Of a stretch of 27,500 nt of DNA, positions 19,575-27,500 are shown piece after piece. This DNA is from Mesostigma viride (Eukaryota; Streptophyta; Mesostigmatophyceae; Mesostigmatales; Mesostigmataceae). Location: NCBI GenBank assembly GCA_009746045.1, contig RPFO01000050.1, positions 4,507,539 to 4,535,038 of the forward strand, in the 5' to 3' direction. Position numbers and translations under genes: made by a program. The notes below the pieces were generated by a model that was given only the letters and a program-made list of their open reading frames with translations, was not told where the DNA came from and searched no databases. Position 1 is the first letter of the stretch, and the number at the start of each line of letters is the position of its first letter.

Positions 19575-22037
19575 TCACCTCTTCAGGGGGTGCTTCTTGC
19601 TGTAGCGCGCGGTGTAGAAGCCAGCATAATACCACGCCATCAGCAGGTTGGCGAGCTCCATGTCGTCAGGGAGCGGCGCAAACGGGGGCGGAGGTGGGGG
19701 TGGCCCACTCCCACCTTCATCCTCGGCCCCCGCAGCCCCCGTGCGGTCCCGCTGCCGGTGCGACGATGAGGTGGCGAAATCTGAGCCCCCGCTGGACTCG
19801 GTGTGCATCGACCCTTGTCTCTCGGTTGACCCCTGGCAACCGTCCCCCGCATCCTCCACACCAGCCCCATTCTCATCCCCATCATCCTCGCCAACCCCGT
19901 CCGCCATGCTGCCCCCCCCCAGCTCGTCCCCGTAGCCATACCCCGGCACCCCGCTGGCCTCTGCTCCCATGCCCCTGGCCCCCCCGTCCCTGGGAAGAGA
20001 GGGGCCAGAGAGGGGCTCGCGACCACCACCCACGTCCGCGCGGCCAGGGGCGCCACCTGGCTGAGCGTGGGTCCCGCGGCGGCGGCCAGATGAGCTGGCA
20101 GAAGGGCGGTCCGCCACCTGGCGCGCTCCCATGCCCACACCCTGCCCTGGTGGCACAAACATCGTGTTGGGAATGGCCGCTTGGTAGCCCATGCCTCCGG
20201 TCCTCGGACCACCAGGTGTCGTCATTTGGCGCGGCCAGCTTGATGCTTGCGCCCGCGACAGCTCACCATCTGCCCAGGGGAAGTAGCTGTCCAATGGCAT
20301 CGCATCGTAGGGACTGGATGCGTCCCATGGCGGTGGTGGATGCCGACCTCCTGGCGCCATGGGCCCCGCGGGTGCATGGAACAAACCACGATAAGGGGAG
20401 TACAGCCGTGTGGGGGGCGCGCCGATGCTCCACCCATCCGCCCCCGGCGATACGTACCCACCAGCGTACGCGTACGCCCCTTCATGCGCCGTGCGCGCCT
20501 CCCCCCCCTGCCAGTTGGGGTTCGGTGCCGGCCGAGCGGGCGCCACGTAGCGAGCACCGCCACCCAGGGGTACCCAGGGGTACGCACCCCCAGGGACCCC
20601 CGCAACACCGGCCACGTACGCCAGTGCTAGCCCCCGCAACCTCTGCTGCCTCGGAGCCGCTGGTTGCGTCACGGTTGCAGGACCATGGGGCGCCCAGGGG
20701 GCCCACCGGGGGGCATCAGGGGCGGGCGCCGGCTGCCATTGGGGTTGCGCCTCATGGGGGTGGAGGGGGCCCATGCCAGGGTAGGCCCTGGGCGGGCGGG
20801 AGAAGTAACCAGCAAACGCCCCCCCCTCCATGGACGCAGCCAGGGCAGGAGAGGGGGGGAGGCCGTGCCCTTCGCTGTGGGGGTAGAAGGGGCTGGCCGA
20901 GACCCCAGGGGGGGGCGGGGGCCTGTGCTGGGCAGCACCTGCGGCCATGGCCCCGCGATGCGGGGTGCCTGCACTGCTGCTGGCGCCAGCATAAACGCGG
21001 GTGCCGGCAGAGTACCCGTGTGCGGCGTCGGTGGGGCCATACTCGGGTGCAGCTCCTCGCGCTGCCCCCTGGACGTACTCGCCCGCTCGGAAGGGGTGGG
21101 TGGGCGCGTGCCAGTCCCAGGGGCCCACGCCGGGGCCCGGGAAATACCCTGGCCCTGCCGGCAGGAAGTCATGCCCCTGGCCGGACACTTGCAGTGCTGC
21201 CACCCGCGCAGCAACCTCATCCATCCCGTTGTACGCGCCCGGGTGCTGGCCCATGGCCTTGGCAGGCGACGTGCTGGCATGCCAGTGCTGACCATAGTAG
21301 CCAGGGTCAACCCCAGGGTCGTGCTCCTCCCCATCCCCCTCCTCTCCAACATCCTCCTCTTCAACATACTGCCTCTGGTCTTGCTCGTACAAGTCCTCAT
21401 CATCGTCCAAACCCTCCACCTCCTCCTCCTCCTCCTCGCCCTCTTCGCCCCCCTTTCCCCCTCCTCTCCCTCCCACCCCCACCTCCTCGTCCTCGTCCTC
21501 CTTGTAAACGGCCGCCTCGTCCTCCTCCTGCAGTGCCTGCAGGTAGCCGTCCTCCTGCTGCTCGGCGTCGCTCGGGTTATCCTCGGGCTCCCCTTCTAGC
21601 GTCCCAGAATCATCATCGTCGTCGCCATACAGGTCAAGCCCGTTTGGATGGTTGCCTGCGTAGCTTACGTGTTCATCGACGCCACCCGCGCCGTCTTGCC
21701 GCTTGGTGGTTCGATCCATTTCTACCTCGGACACGCGCGCGGCGTTTGCTTTGGTGGGGCCTACTTCGGCAGGAGGCTCACCACGAGGGTTAGCTACTGA
21801 GAATTCGGGGAAATGGGATGTCTGGTATTTGTGAATGGCGTTCTCATAAGCATTAACTAAGGCCAGGTCATCCCAGCTGGGATGCTGTTCATTCCTGTTA
21901 CTACTCTGCTGTCCCTGCGGTAACAGACAGCCAACCCCTCCGTTATGCTTGACACCCTCTATTTTGCCTTCTTTGGTGCAGTGGCCCCCGGAGATTGCGG
22001 CAGAATTTGTAAGAGCCGCCTTGTTTTCACGCGTCAT
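19575..22037 (-). CDS. SMN1: SMN (survival of motor neuron) homologue with giant linker
   Basis: An 820-residue uninterrupted frame from ATG at 22037 to TGA at 19575. SMN is the oligomeric core of the complex that loads Sm rings onto spliceosomal snRNAs. Residues 54-71 read SWDDLALVNAYENAIHKY, matching the WDD-x-AL-x-x-AY Gemin2-binding helix of SMN. The C-terminus has a proline tract (GPPPPPPPFAPLPDD, about 777-792) directly before MELANLLMAWYYAGFYTARY (793-812), matching the YG-box oligomerisation helix that likewise follows a proline tract in animal SMN. No Tudor domain is visible between them, as in fission-yeast SMN. Instead there is an Asp/Glu-rich region (about 138-240) and a long Gly/Pro/Tyr/Trp/His-rich disordered region. 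Animal SMN is near 300 residues, so the linker is exceptional; an in-frame unspliced intron cannot be excluded. The third YG-box glycine is replaced. The symbol is by homology only. Confidence 0.82.
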   Translation of the reverse strand: MTRENKAALTNSAAISGGHCTKEGKIEGVKHNGGVGCLLPQGQQSSNRNEQHPSWDDLALVNAYENAIHKYQTSHFPEFSVANPRGEPPAEVGPTKANAARVSEVEMDRTTKRQDGAGGVDEHVSYAGNHPNGLDLYGDDDDDSGTLEGEPEDNPSDAEQQEDGYLQALQEEDEAAVYKEDEDEEVGVGGRGGGKGGEEGEEEEEEVEGLDDDEDLYEQDQRQYVEEEDVGEEGDGEEHDPGVDPGYYGQHWHASTSPAKAMGQHPGAYNGMDEVAARVAALQVSGQGHDFLPAGPGYFPGPGVGPWDWHAPTHPFRAGEYVQGAARGAAPEYGPTDAAHGYSAGTRVYAGASSSAGTPHRGAMAAGAAQHRPPPPPGVSASPFYPHSEGHGLPPSPALAASMEGGAFAGYFSRPPRAYPGMGPLHPHEAQPQWQPAPAPDAPRWAPWAPHGPATVTQPAAPRQQRLRGLALAYVAGVAGVPGGAYPWVPLGGGARYVAPARPAPNPNWQGGEARTAHEGAYAYAGGYVSPGADGWSIGAPPTRLYSPYRGLFHAPAGPMAPGGRHPPPPWDASSPYDAMPLDSYFPWADGELSRAQASSWPRQMTTPGGPRTGGMGYQAAIPNTMFVPPGQGVGMGARQVADRPSASSSGRRRGTHAQPGGAPGRADVGGGREPLSGPSLPRDGGARGMGAEASGVPGYGYGDELGGGSMADGVGEDDGDENGAGVEDAGDGCQGSTERQGSMHTESSGGSDFATSSSHRQRDRTGAAGAEDEGGSGPPPPPPPFAPLPDDMELANLLMAWYYAGFYTARYSKKHPLKR

Positions 22038-22981
22038 AACGCAGAAATTGCACGAACCGCCTAATTACGTGAGGAGCCGCATGAAAATAGCCTTCACTTA
22101 ACAAGGCACAACGGAATCGTGCGCCGCAATTGCCGTTTGGCTTCGCCTTGAGGGTACGCCGCGCGATTGTTCGAGCTCCACAACAGCTGAGGCCTGAGCT
22201 TAGCAGGTTTAACGAGGTCGCCCGGTCGAAGGCACCATCCTTGCATGCTCCGTTATAGGGTTTCCCTCGTCGGCAAGACGTCTCTGCATTTGGCCAGTCT
22301 CGTGATCAGTCGTTCCCATATTAAAGACAGATTTTTTGCCAAAAGGCAAGCATACAGTAGAGATCTGGACGACACTAGTAAAAACTAAGGAACTCTTATG
22401 ATGCTTTACAGGAAGCAACTCAGGAACCATGAGCTGCATCGCGTTTGGAGTGCGCAGTTACTTGCCACTCAATGGAACTGAGGAGATCCAGCGCACGTGG
22501 GGAACTGGGGATCCTTTTCCCGCCGGCAGAGGCCGGCAGTGATGACGGCCTCCGCAATGGCAGCACAACGCTGCCCTCTCGAGCTTCCCGGACCAGGCCA
22601 CGTGGCAGTGGCAGTAACTGGATGCAGCGCATGTCGTGTTCACAAGGTATGGCTTCCGGGAAGATGAACCATTCTGCGTCTCCGAGAAGACTTGCAATGG
22701 CTTCGAATCATCGCTTACCTCGCGACCGGGGAATGAAGCTTCTGATTTCTAAGCTGAAGGTTGCGTTAATTTTTCAAGGCTGATGTTTTGGAGTGAGTGC
22801 TCAACCCCTGCATTGGCTCGACGATGAAAGCATGTGATCGCGTGTCCCCGAACGTAACATGCAATTGCTGCGGGTTTCTGCGGTTGATGCGGATGAGAAT
22901 TACTCCAGCAGTGGGGTCGTCGGAAGGCAATATCCGTGCATTTCCTTCATGTGCGTATCGAAGCAAAGCGCCAAACAGTAA
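22038..22981. promoter_or_regulatory. Upstream region / possible 5' UTR of the SMN-like gene
   Basis: Lower GC than the gene body. It contains short open frames on both strands, none recognised. A good minus-strand donor (CGCGAG|GTAAGC, exon side ending 22719) lies where all minus frames are closed, which would fit a 5'-UTR intron of the SMN-like gene. The minus-strand frame 22766-22981 reads protein-like sequence (AGVILIRINRRNPQQLHVTF) but has no ATG; see the entry for 22982-23650. Confidence 0.3.
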
Positions 22982-23650
22982 TTAGTCCTCGACTGCGTTC
23001 AACAACCAGCGGTATCGTTGGTAATCCGGCTCTTCTGCGTTGCCCACCATTGAGCGCATTTCGGTGTATTGTAATGTGGTCTGCGACTTTCGGGCTAATA
23101 GCCGCGACATACGCACCGGCCAGACATTTTTGGACGGAAGGAGTTCAGGTGGCCAAGAGGCGCTGGACGTCGCGAGCCCCTGCGTTGTGCCACCCTGGAG
23201 GTCGGTCACTTTCGCGATCAAACGCTCAACGATGGACTCCTTGCATGCGTGCGGGCCGCGCAAGGCTTCTTGGGCAATGTCGAGACATGACCGTTTGTGC
23301 CGCCAATTCGGGGGATGCCCGTCCCGAGCAGCAGCTGTCTCTCTTCCACGCGCTTCGCCGACAAAAGTCAGGTACGTACCGCCATAAGGCAATCGAGCGG
23401 CTGACATCTGCCGCAGCATGCAGGTTACAGCGCATTCTTGTGCCGTTGGCTGGCCACTACTGCCACCGCCCCCTGCGCCAAGGCCAGCCATCCCTGCTCC
23501 CGCACAGAACACAGGAGACCGCACCATAGGCCCAGCGACGCTGTAGTGAGTGTGAACCTGGTGTGCTGGACGCGCAGCCGTTACCGCATGCGTTTGTGCC
23601 CATGCCACGCTGTCACTCGTTGTGCTCGTAATGGGAAACTGCAAATACAT
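22982..23650 (-). CDS. Hypothetical protein, unrecognised
   Basis: A 222-codon frame from ATG at 23650 to TAA at 22982. The first 80 residues are Ala/Gly/Ser-rich. The remainder is more ordered: KESIVERLIAKVTDLQ, then WPPELLPSKNVWPVRMSRLL and LQYTEMRSMVGNAEEPDYQR ending YRWLLNAVED. No family recognised. It lies upstream of, and on the same strand as, the SMN-like gene, separated by 0.9 kb. After the TAA the same frame is open for another 216 bases (to 22766). So the gene may be split by an intron here, may be two pieces, or may be an old gene with a stop. The antisense frame is also partly open, so coding status is uncertain. Confidence 0.3.
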   Translation of the reverse strand: MYLQFPITSTTSDSVAWAQTHAVTAARPAHQVHTHYSVAGPMVRSPVFCAGAGMAGLGAGGGGSSGQPTAQECAVTCMLRQMSAARLPYGGTYLTFVGEARGRETAAARDGHPPNWRHKRSCLDIAQEALRGPHACKESIVERLIAKVTDLQGGTTQGLATSSASWPPELLPSKNVWPVRMSRLLARKSQTTLQYTEMRSMVGNAEEPDYQRYRWLLNAVED

Positions 23651-24021
23651 GTGTCCTGCATCTTACTGGCGTGCCCTGTGTCCTTGCTGCATCCCATCGC
23701 ACGCGTGTCCTTGCTGCATCTTTGGGCACTGGAGTTGCCTCTGCGCTGGCCGGTGTGGCAGGAAGCGGTGTCAGCGTGATACCAGGGTGATTCCCAGGTT
23801 ATGTTGTGTCAACTCCCCTGCCCCATGTGCAAATATTGTCGCTCATTCGACATTCATCATCGACGCCACGTCATTCACCACATCACCCGTCTACGCCACA
23901 TTGTTTATTCACGCAACATTACATAGTGTGCGTCCCGTCCTGGCATTCCCTGTCAAAAAGCTCTTCTTATGACAATCATGCCACTTGGCCTTCTCTTGTC
24001 TACGTTGATGCTTGCAAACCA
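23651..24021. other. Upstream region of the exonuclease gene, no clear exon
   Basis: Contains two to three imperfect copies of a GTGTCCTTGCTGCATC-type motif (23650-23720) and CATT/CACC-rich sequence near 23850-23910. The first exon of the exonuclease gene should lie here or further left, but no start with a convincing splice donor could be chosen. An ATG at 23969 opens a hydrophobic, targeting-like frame (MTIMPLGLLLSTLMLANQ) that is not in frame with the exonuclease exon. Confidence 0.3.
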
Positions 24022-24596
24022 GGTGCTGCTGGCCGCGTTGACGGCAGCGGCAGTCCCGCTTCCCCACCCGGCAACTCGGGGTTGGCGCCGCGAACCGCTG
24101 GGAGCCCCCCGACGCAGCGCCCTGCTGACGCCACGGCGGCTCCCCCGGCATCAGGCACCACCCAGGGCATGCGTGGCCCCTTCCCAGCCATCTCCCAACA
24201 GGGTGCCCCGAACCCTCCCTCCCCCGTCCCTTCACCGCCGCCATCATCATCGACGTCACCATTGTCATTAGCGACAGGTGGCGAGCTTACTGCGGCGCGT
24301 GGGTCCGTGTCCCTGCAGGTGCACCTGGTGGCGTTTGACCTGGAGACGACCGGCTTCAGCCCCCAGTCCGACCGCATCATCGAGGTGGCGCTGGTGCCGC
24401 TGGATGCGCCGCCGCTACCCGTCACGGTGTCCAGCCAGCTGGCGGCGCGGCTGGCACCGCTGGGGTATGGCGCACAACCTGCGGTGGAGCCTGAGAGTCG
24501 CCACTTCAGCACGCTGGTGCAGCCGGGCATGCGCGTGCCGCGAGAAAGTATCGAGGTCACGCTCATTTGCGACGAGATGCTGGTGGGCGCCCCTAG
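24022..24596 (+). CDS. DnaQ/PolC-type DEDDh 3'-5' exonuclease, exon with Exo I
   Basis: The reading frame is open from before 24022, where an acceptor (CTTGCAAACCAG) gives a plausible exon start. It encodes about 95 disordered Ala/Pro/Ser residues and then the exonuclease fold: VHLVAFDLETTGFSPQSDRI (Exo I, metal ligands Asp 24337-24339 and Glu 24343-24345), IIEVALVPLD, HFSTLVQPGMRVPRESIEV, and CDEMLVGAP, the equivalent of the usual HGIT-DEMV-AP segment but without HG. It ends at CCTAG|GTGAGG (donor 24597) in phase 2, matching the exon at 25428. DEDDh enzymes remove 3' terminal nucleotides in proofreading, repair or RNA trimming; the exact role is unknown. A second acceptor (CCCTGCAG at 24318) directly before VHLV could instead start the exon. 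Confidence 0.75.
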
Positions 24597-25427
24597 GTGA
24601 GGGGGGGGGAGGGAGGAGTGGGCTGAGATGGTTTGGGAAGGCTGTCCCATAACCTTTTGCTTAAGAGTGTAGGAGTTACAAGTAGATATTCACTCCCCTT
24701 AACCCATGGGCTAATGGCTGCGCAAGGCCCACGCTGTGTTTCAACAGGTACTCACACACATGCCCGGCGATGAAAGCACCAGGGACAGCCGGGAGGCCAT
24801 GGGCACATCATTGACGCTGATAACAATTTTCGGCCTAATTCATCGCCTTTGCCAATGCTGCAACACAGCCAGCCCTGCCGGACGACACCCTTGGAGGGTG
24901 GCTGTCATGCGAGAGTAAGGGCTCTAGGGTGAATGCAGCCTTGATGCAGCCACGCGTCCAAGTGGCTGCGTTTGCAGCATGCCCGGCATGGTGCTTGCCT
25001 TGGGTAGCCACAGAGCATGGGGCTAGCTGGGCCCCACATGCAGGGTCAAGATGCAAGCATTAGTGTATTCAATAATTAATTAGTCTCGCAGTCCTGATGA
25101 GGATGGTGTTGGCGACCTCTTATCTACCGGGTCCGAGCATGTGCCGTTTAGCGCAGTGTCACATGCAGCACCCTGTCTGTGTGTCACACGCATGCTTCTG
25201 TGGTGTGCTGGTCACACATTTGCTTCAAGGGGTAACGCCGTGTGGCTGGCGTTGGTCCCCTGGGTGCTGCACATGTACCATATGCAATACCATAATCAAA
25301 TTTAGTTAATTGAATGGTGACTTCCTGCCCACCTAGGTTGCCGATGCTTCATCTCACGCCACCTGGCACGAGGATGCCACATCCATGTCCCTCTCTCCCC
25401 CCTCTCCCCCCCCCCCAACCCCCCCAG
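24597..25427. other. Intron of the exonuclease gene
   Basis: About 830 bp, starting GTGAGG and ending in a long pyrimidine tract and CCCCCCCAG. It begins with a G run (24600-24612) and contains a TTAATTAATTAG stretch near 25073. No gene is recognised inside. Confidence 0.6.
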
Positions 25428-25675
25428 GATGCCTGCCGTGATCGACCAAGTGGAGCGGTTCATCAACGGCCTGCCCCTGCGCGCCCAAGGAGGAAGCACA
25501 CCTGGTGCGTCAGCCGTCCCCCTCTTCCTGCTGGTGGCGCACAACGGCAAGAAGTTTGACAGCCGCTTCCTGTACGAGGAGATGCGGCGCGCCGGGCGGC
25601 CCGTGCCCCCAACTGGGTGTTCCTGGACACGTTGGTCCTCGCGCGGGACATGCTGCCCCAGACAGCGACGTGTAG
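25428..25675 (+). CDS. Exonuclease exon with Exo II; apparent frameshift
   Basis: Starts after ACCCCCCCAG; the first base completes the split codon from 24596 and the frame reads MPAVIDQVERFINGLPLRAQ, ..VPLFLLVAHNGKKFDSRFLY (Exo II, Asn and catalytic Asp in AHNGKKFD) and EEMRRAGRPVP. There the frame breaks. After a run of five C at about 25605-25609 the family-like sequence NWVFLDTLVLARDMLPQTAT continues one frame over, as if one C were missing. It ends at a donor, either GTGTAG at 25670 or GTGCAC at 25676, both phase 2. Both would join in frame to an exon starting at 27431. The break may be a sequencing error in a homopolymer, a real mutation, or a pseudogene. Confidence 0.7.
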
Positions 25676-27430
25676 GTGCACCCTGCAGGGCACTGTGGTC
25701 GTAATTTGCGCGGACACCTGGCAACCTACCTGCGTGCGGTGGTGTTTGTATGTCCCCGCCATGCTCCCTTTTAGACCTGCGTGCTAGGCAACCTGTAGCA
25801 ACGCGCAGGATAGGTTCATGTCGCCACGCTGCCATGGCAACCGCGTCTGCACGTACGCAGCTGCTTGTGTGTGGCCAATGTGTCCCACGCCAAGGGATGG
25901 CGACGTTGCGCTGCCCCATCCTTGTGCTCCAGCTCCTGCCTTGTGCCCCTGCCTTGTGTCTTGTGCTCCTGCCTTGGCTCCTGCTCCTGCCTTGCGCTCC
26001 TGCCTTGTGTCTTGCGCTCCTGCTCCTGCCTTGTGCTCCTGCCTTGTGTGTTGTGCTCCTGCTCCTGCCTTGTGCTCCTGCCTTGTGTCTTGTGCTCCTG
26101 CTCCTGCCTTGTGCTCCTGCCTTGTGTCTCGTGCTCCTGCTCCTGCCTTGTGTGTTGTGCTCCTGCTCCTGCCTTGTGCTCCTGCCTTGTGTCTTGTGCT
26201 CCTGCTCCTGCCTTGTGCTCCTGCCTTGTGTCTCGTGCTCCTGCTCCTGCCTCGTGCTCCTGCCTTGTGTCTTGTGCTCCTGCCCCTGCCTTGTGCTCCT
26301 GCCTTGTGTCTTGTGCTCCTGCTCCTGCCTTGTGTGTTGTGCTCCTGCTCCTGCCTTGTGCTCCTGCCTTGTGTCTTGTGCTCCTGCTCCTGCCTTGTGC
26401 TCCTGCCTTGTGTCTTGTGCTCCTGCTCCTGCCTTGTGCTCCTGCCTTGTGTCTTGTGCTCCTGCTCCTGCCTTGTGTGTTGTGCTCCTGCTCCTGCCTT
26501 GTGCTCCTGCCTTGTGTCTTGTGCTCCTGCTCCTGCCTTGTGCTCCTGCCTTGTGTCTCGTGCTCCTGCTCCTGCCTCGTGCTCCTGCCTTGTGTCTTGT
26601 GCTCCTGCCCCTGCCTTGTGCTCCTGCCTTGTGTCTTGTGCTCCTGCTCCTGCCTTGTGCTCCTGCCTTGTGTCTTGTGCTCCTGCTCCTGCCTTGTGCT
26701 CCTGCCTTGTGTCTTGTGCTCCTGCTCCTGCCTTGTGTCTTGTGCCCCTGCTCCTGCCTTGTGCTCCTGCCTTGTGTCTTGTGCTCCTGCTCCTGCCTTG
26801 TGCTCCTGCCTTGTGTCTTGTGCTCCTGCTCCTGCCTTGTGCTCCTGCCTTGTGTCTTGTGCTCCTGCCCCTGCCTTGTGCTCCTGCCTTGTGTCTCGTG
26901 CTCCTGCTCCTGCCTTGTGCTCCTGCCTTGTGTCTTGTGCTGGCTCGTCTCCCCAGCTGTTCATCCGTTGCCATAGTGACGCGGGTGCAAGGTTAGCCGC
27001 TGTAATAATGTGGTTGCAACCGGCTTGGCTGCCTTTATGACAGCGCAATGTCAATTGGCAGATGGCAGCCAACATCCATGGTGGTTATCTTCCTCTCCTG
27101 GGCGGGGGCACATGCATGGTCACTGTATGGGGCAGGTTGGTGCCTTTGTGGTCACTGCATCAATCCCCTGCACTTCCTGGGTCGTAAATCTCCCAACATG
27201 ATGCTTGCGCTCTTTCCTGATTGTGCTTGGAACAGCCTTGCAACACACTCCTGTAGCTATGTTGTAATGTGTCGGAAGAGGGTGCGGTGTGCAGCTTGCG
27301 ACGTGCCAGGTCCCCACCCATCGGTCGCGTGACACCTTTCTGGCCCTGCTCCCCTGTCTGTTCCCTGCGCCCCTTCTGCCATCACCCCGGTCTCCACCTG
27401 CCTTCATCTTGCCACAGACATGCCCACCAG
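25676..27430. other. Large intron of the exonuclease gene
   Basis: About 1.75 kb between the Exo II exon and the final exon in the window, mostly occupied by the CTCCTGCCTTGTG repeat (listed separately). The right-hand 480 bp is unique and has no recognised gene; it ends with a pyrimidine-rich stretch and CCACCAG. Confidence 0.55.
25915..26942. repeat. 39-bp minisatellite with ~325-bp higher-order structure
   Basis: About 1 kb built from GCTCCTGCCTTGTG-type words in a basic unit near 39 bp. Marker variants (TGTGTTGTGC at 26151 and 26476; a TCTCGTG..CCTCGTG pair; a GCCCCTGCC unit) recur in the same order about 325 bp apart, so a block of several units has been copied. The frames on both strands stay open for about 400 codons (Cys/Leu/Val/Pro or Gln/Glu/Gly/Arg-rich), which are artefacts of composition. 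Confidence 0.95.
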
Positions 27431-27500
27431 CTTCAAACTGGATGCGCTCCGTGCGCATTTTGGCATCCCGAAGCCGCCCATGATGCACCGCGCGCTGCCG
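27431..27500 (+). CDS. Exonuclease exon with start of Exo III, runs off the edge
   Basis: After CATGCCCACCAG the first base completes the codon from the previous exon, and the frame reads FKLDALRAHFGIPKPPMMHR followed by ALP to the window edge. This is the family's L-x-x-L..F-G-I...HRAL segment, in which the His is the DEDDh catalytic histidine. The final metal-binding Asp, normally a few residues on, lies outside the window. An alternative acceptor (TTGCCACAG at 27417) would add MPTS but does not match the donor phase. Confidence 0.68.

Noticed and set aside
19694-21793. A 699-codon plus-strand open frame opposite the SMN-like gene
   Set aside because: It is the antisense shadow of a GC-rich coding frame; its translation has no domain, while the minus strand carries both SMN signatures.
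23969-24271. ATG at 23969 as the start of the exonuclease
   Set aside because: The peptide looks like a targeting signal, but the frame stops at 24271 and is not the frame of FDLETTG; no donor/acceptor pair joining the two was found.
25750-27075. Cysteine-rich or Gln/Glu-rich proteins of about 400 residues
   Set aside because: Five overlapping long frames on both strands arise from the CTCCTGCCTTGTG repeat; none has non-repeat coding content.

Overview
The window looks like nuclear DNA from a GC-rich eukaryotic microbe, most likely a green alga (Chlorophyta). The reasons are GT-AG introns with pyrimidine-rich acceptors, exons whose reading phases match across long introns, very abundant micro- and minisatellites, a non-LTR retrotransposon, a TGTAA polyadenylation-like signal, and proteins dominated by Ala/Gly/Pro low-complexity sequence. 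The assignment to algae is inference; no rRNA, tRNA or organelle gene is present. There is no bacterial operon and no CRISPR array.

Layout: (1) 1-610 is a 47/48-bp minisatellite. (2) 1373-2632 on the minus strand is one long exon of an unrecognised, mostly disordered protein; it ends at a splice donor just before a 10-bp AT-rich repeat. (3) 2633-3610 is a lower-GC region between divergent genes. (4) 3611-15153 on the plus strand holds a chain of at least nine plausible exons whose phases agree, probably one large gene for a low-complexity protein with a helical N-terminus, a poly-Gln tract and helical C-terminal exons. Its introns carry several different tandem repeats, including a GGGCGT hexamer array, an 0.85-kb CCCT array, a 25-bp and a 32-bp minisatellite, and a foldback element flanked by TTAA. 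(5) 15154-19200 is a transposon-rich interval. It has a 5'-truncated non-LTR retrotransposon reverse transcriptase (16969-18816) plus fragments and duplicated tails of related elements. (6) 19575-22037 on the minus strand is an uninterrupted 820-codon gene. It has both hallmark ends of the SMN (survival of motor neuron) protein, the N-terminal Gemin2-binding helix and the C-terminal YG box, separated by a linker of about 720 residues. (7) 22038-23650 is lower-GC and may hold a small unrecognised minus-strand gene. (8) 24022 to the right edge on the plus strand is a split gene for a DnaQ/PolC-type DEDDh 3'-5' exonuclease. It shows motifs Exo I, Exo II and the start of Exo III, an apparent one-base frameshift in a C run, and an intron filled by a 39-bp higher-order repeat.

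The recognisable genes (SMN-like snRNP assembly factor, DEDDh exonuclease, retrotransposon) have no obvious shared pathway; this is ordinary eukaryotic gene order. The most informative observations are the SMN homologue with its outsized linker and altered YG box, the TTAA-flanked foldback element, and the way tandem repeats have filled introns one by one.
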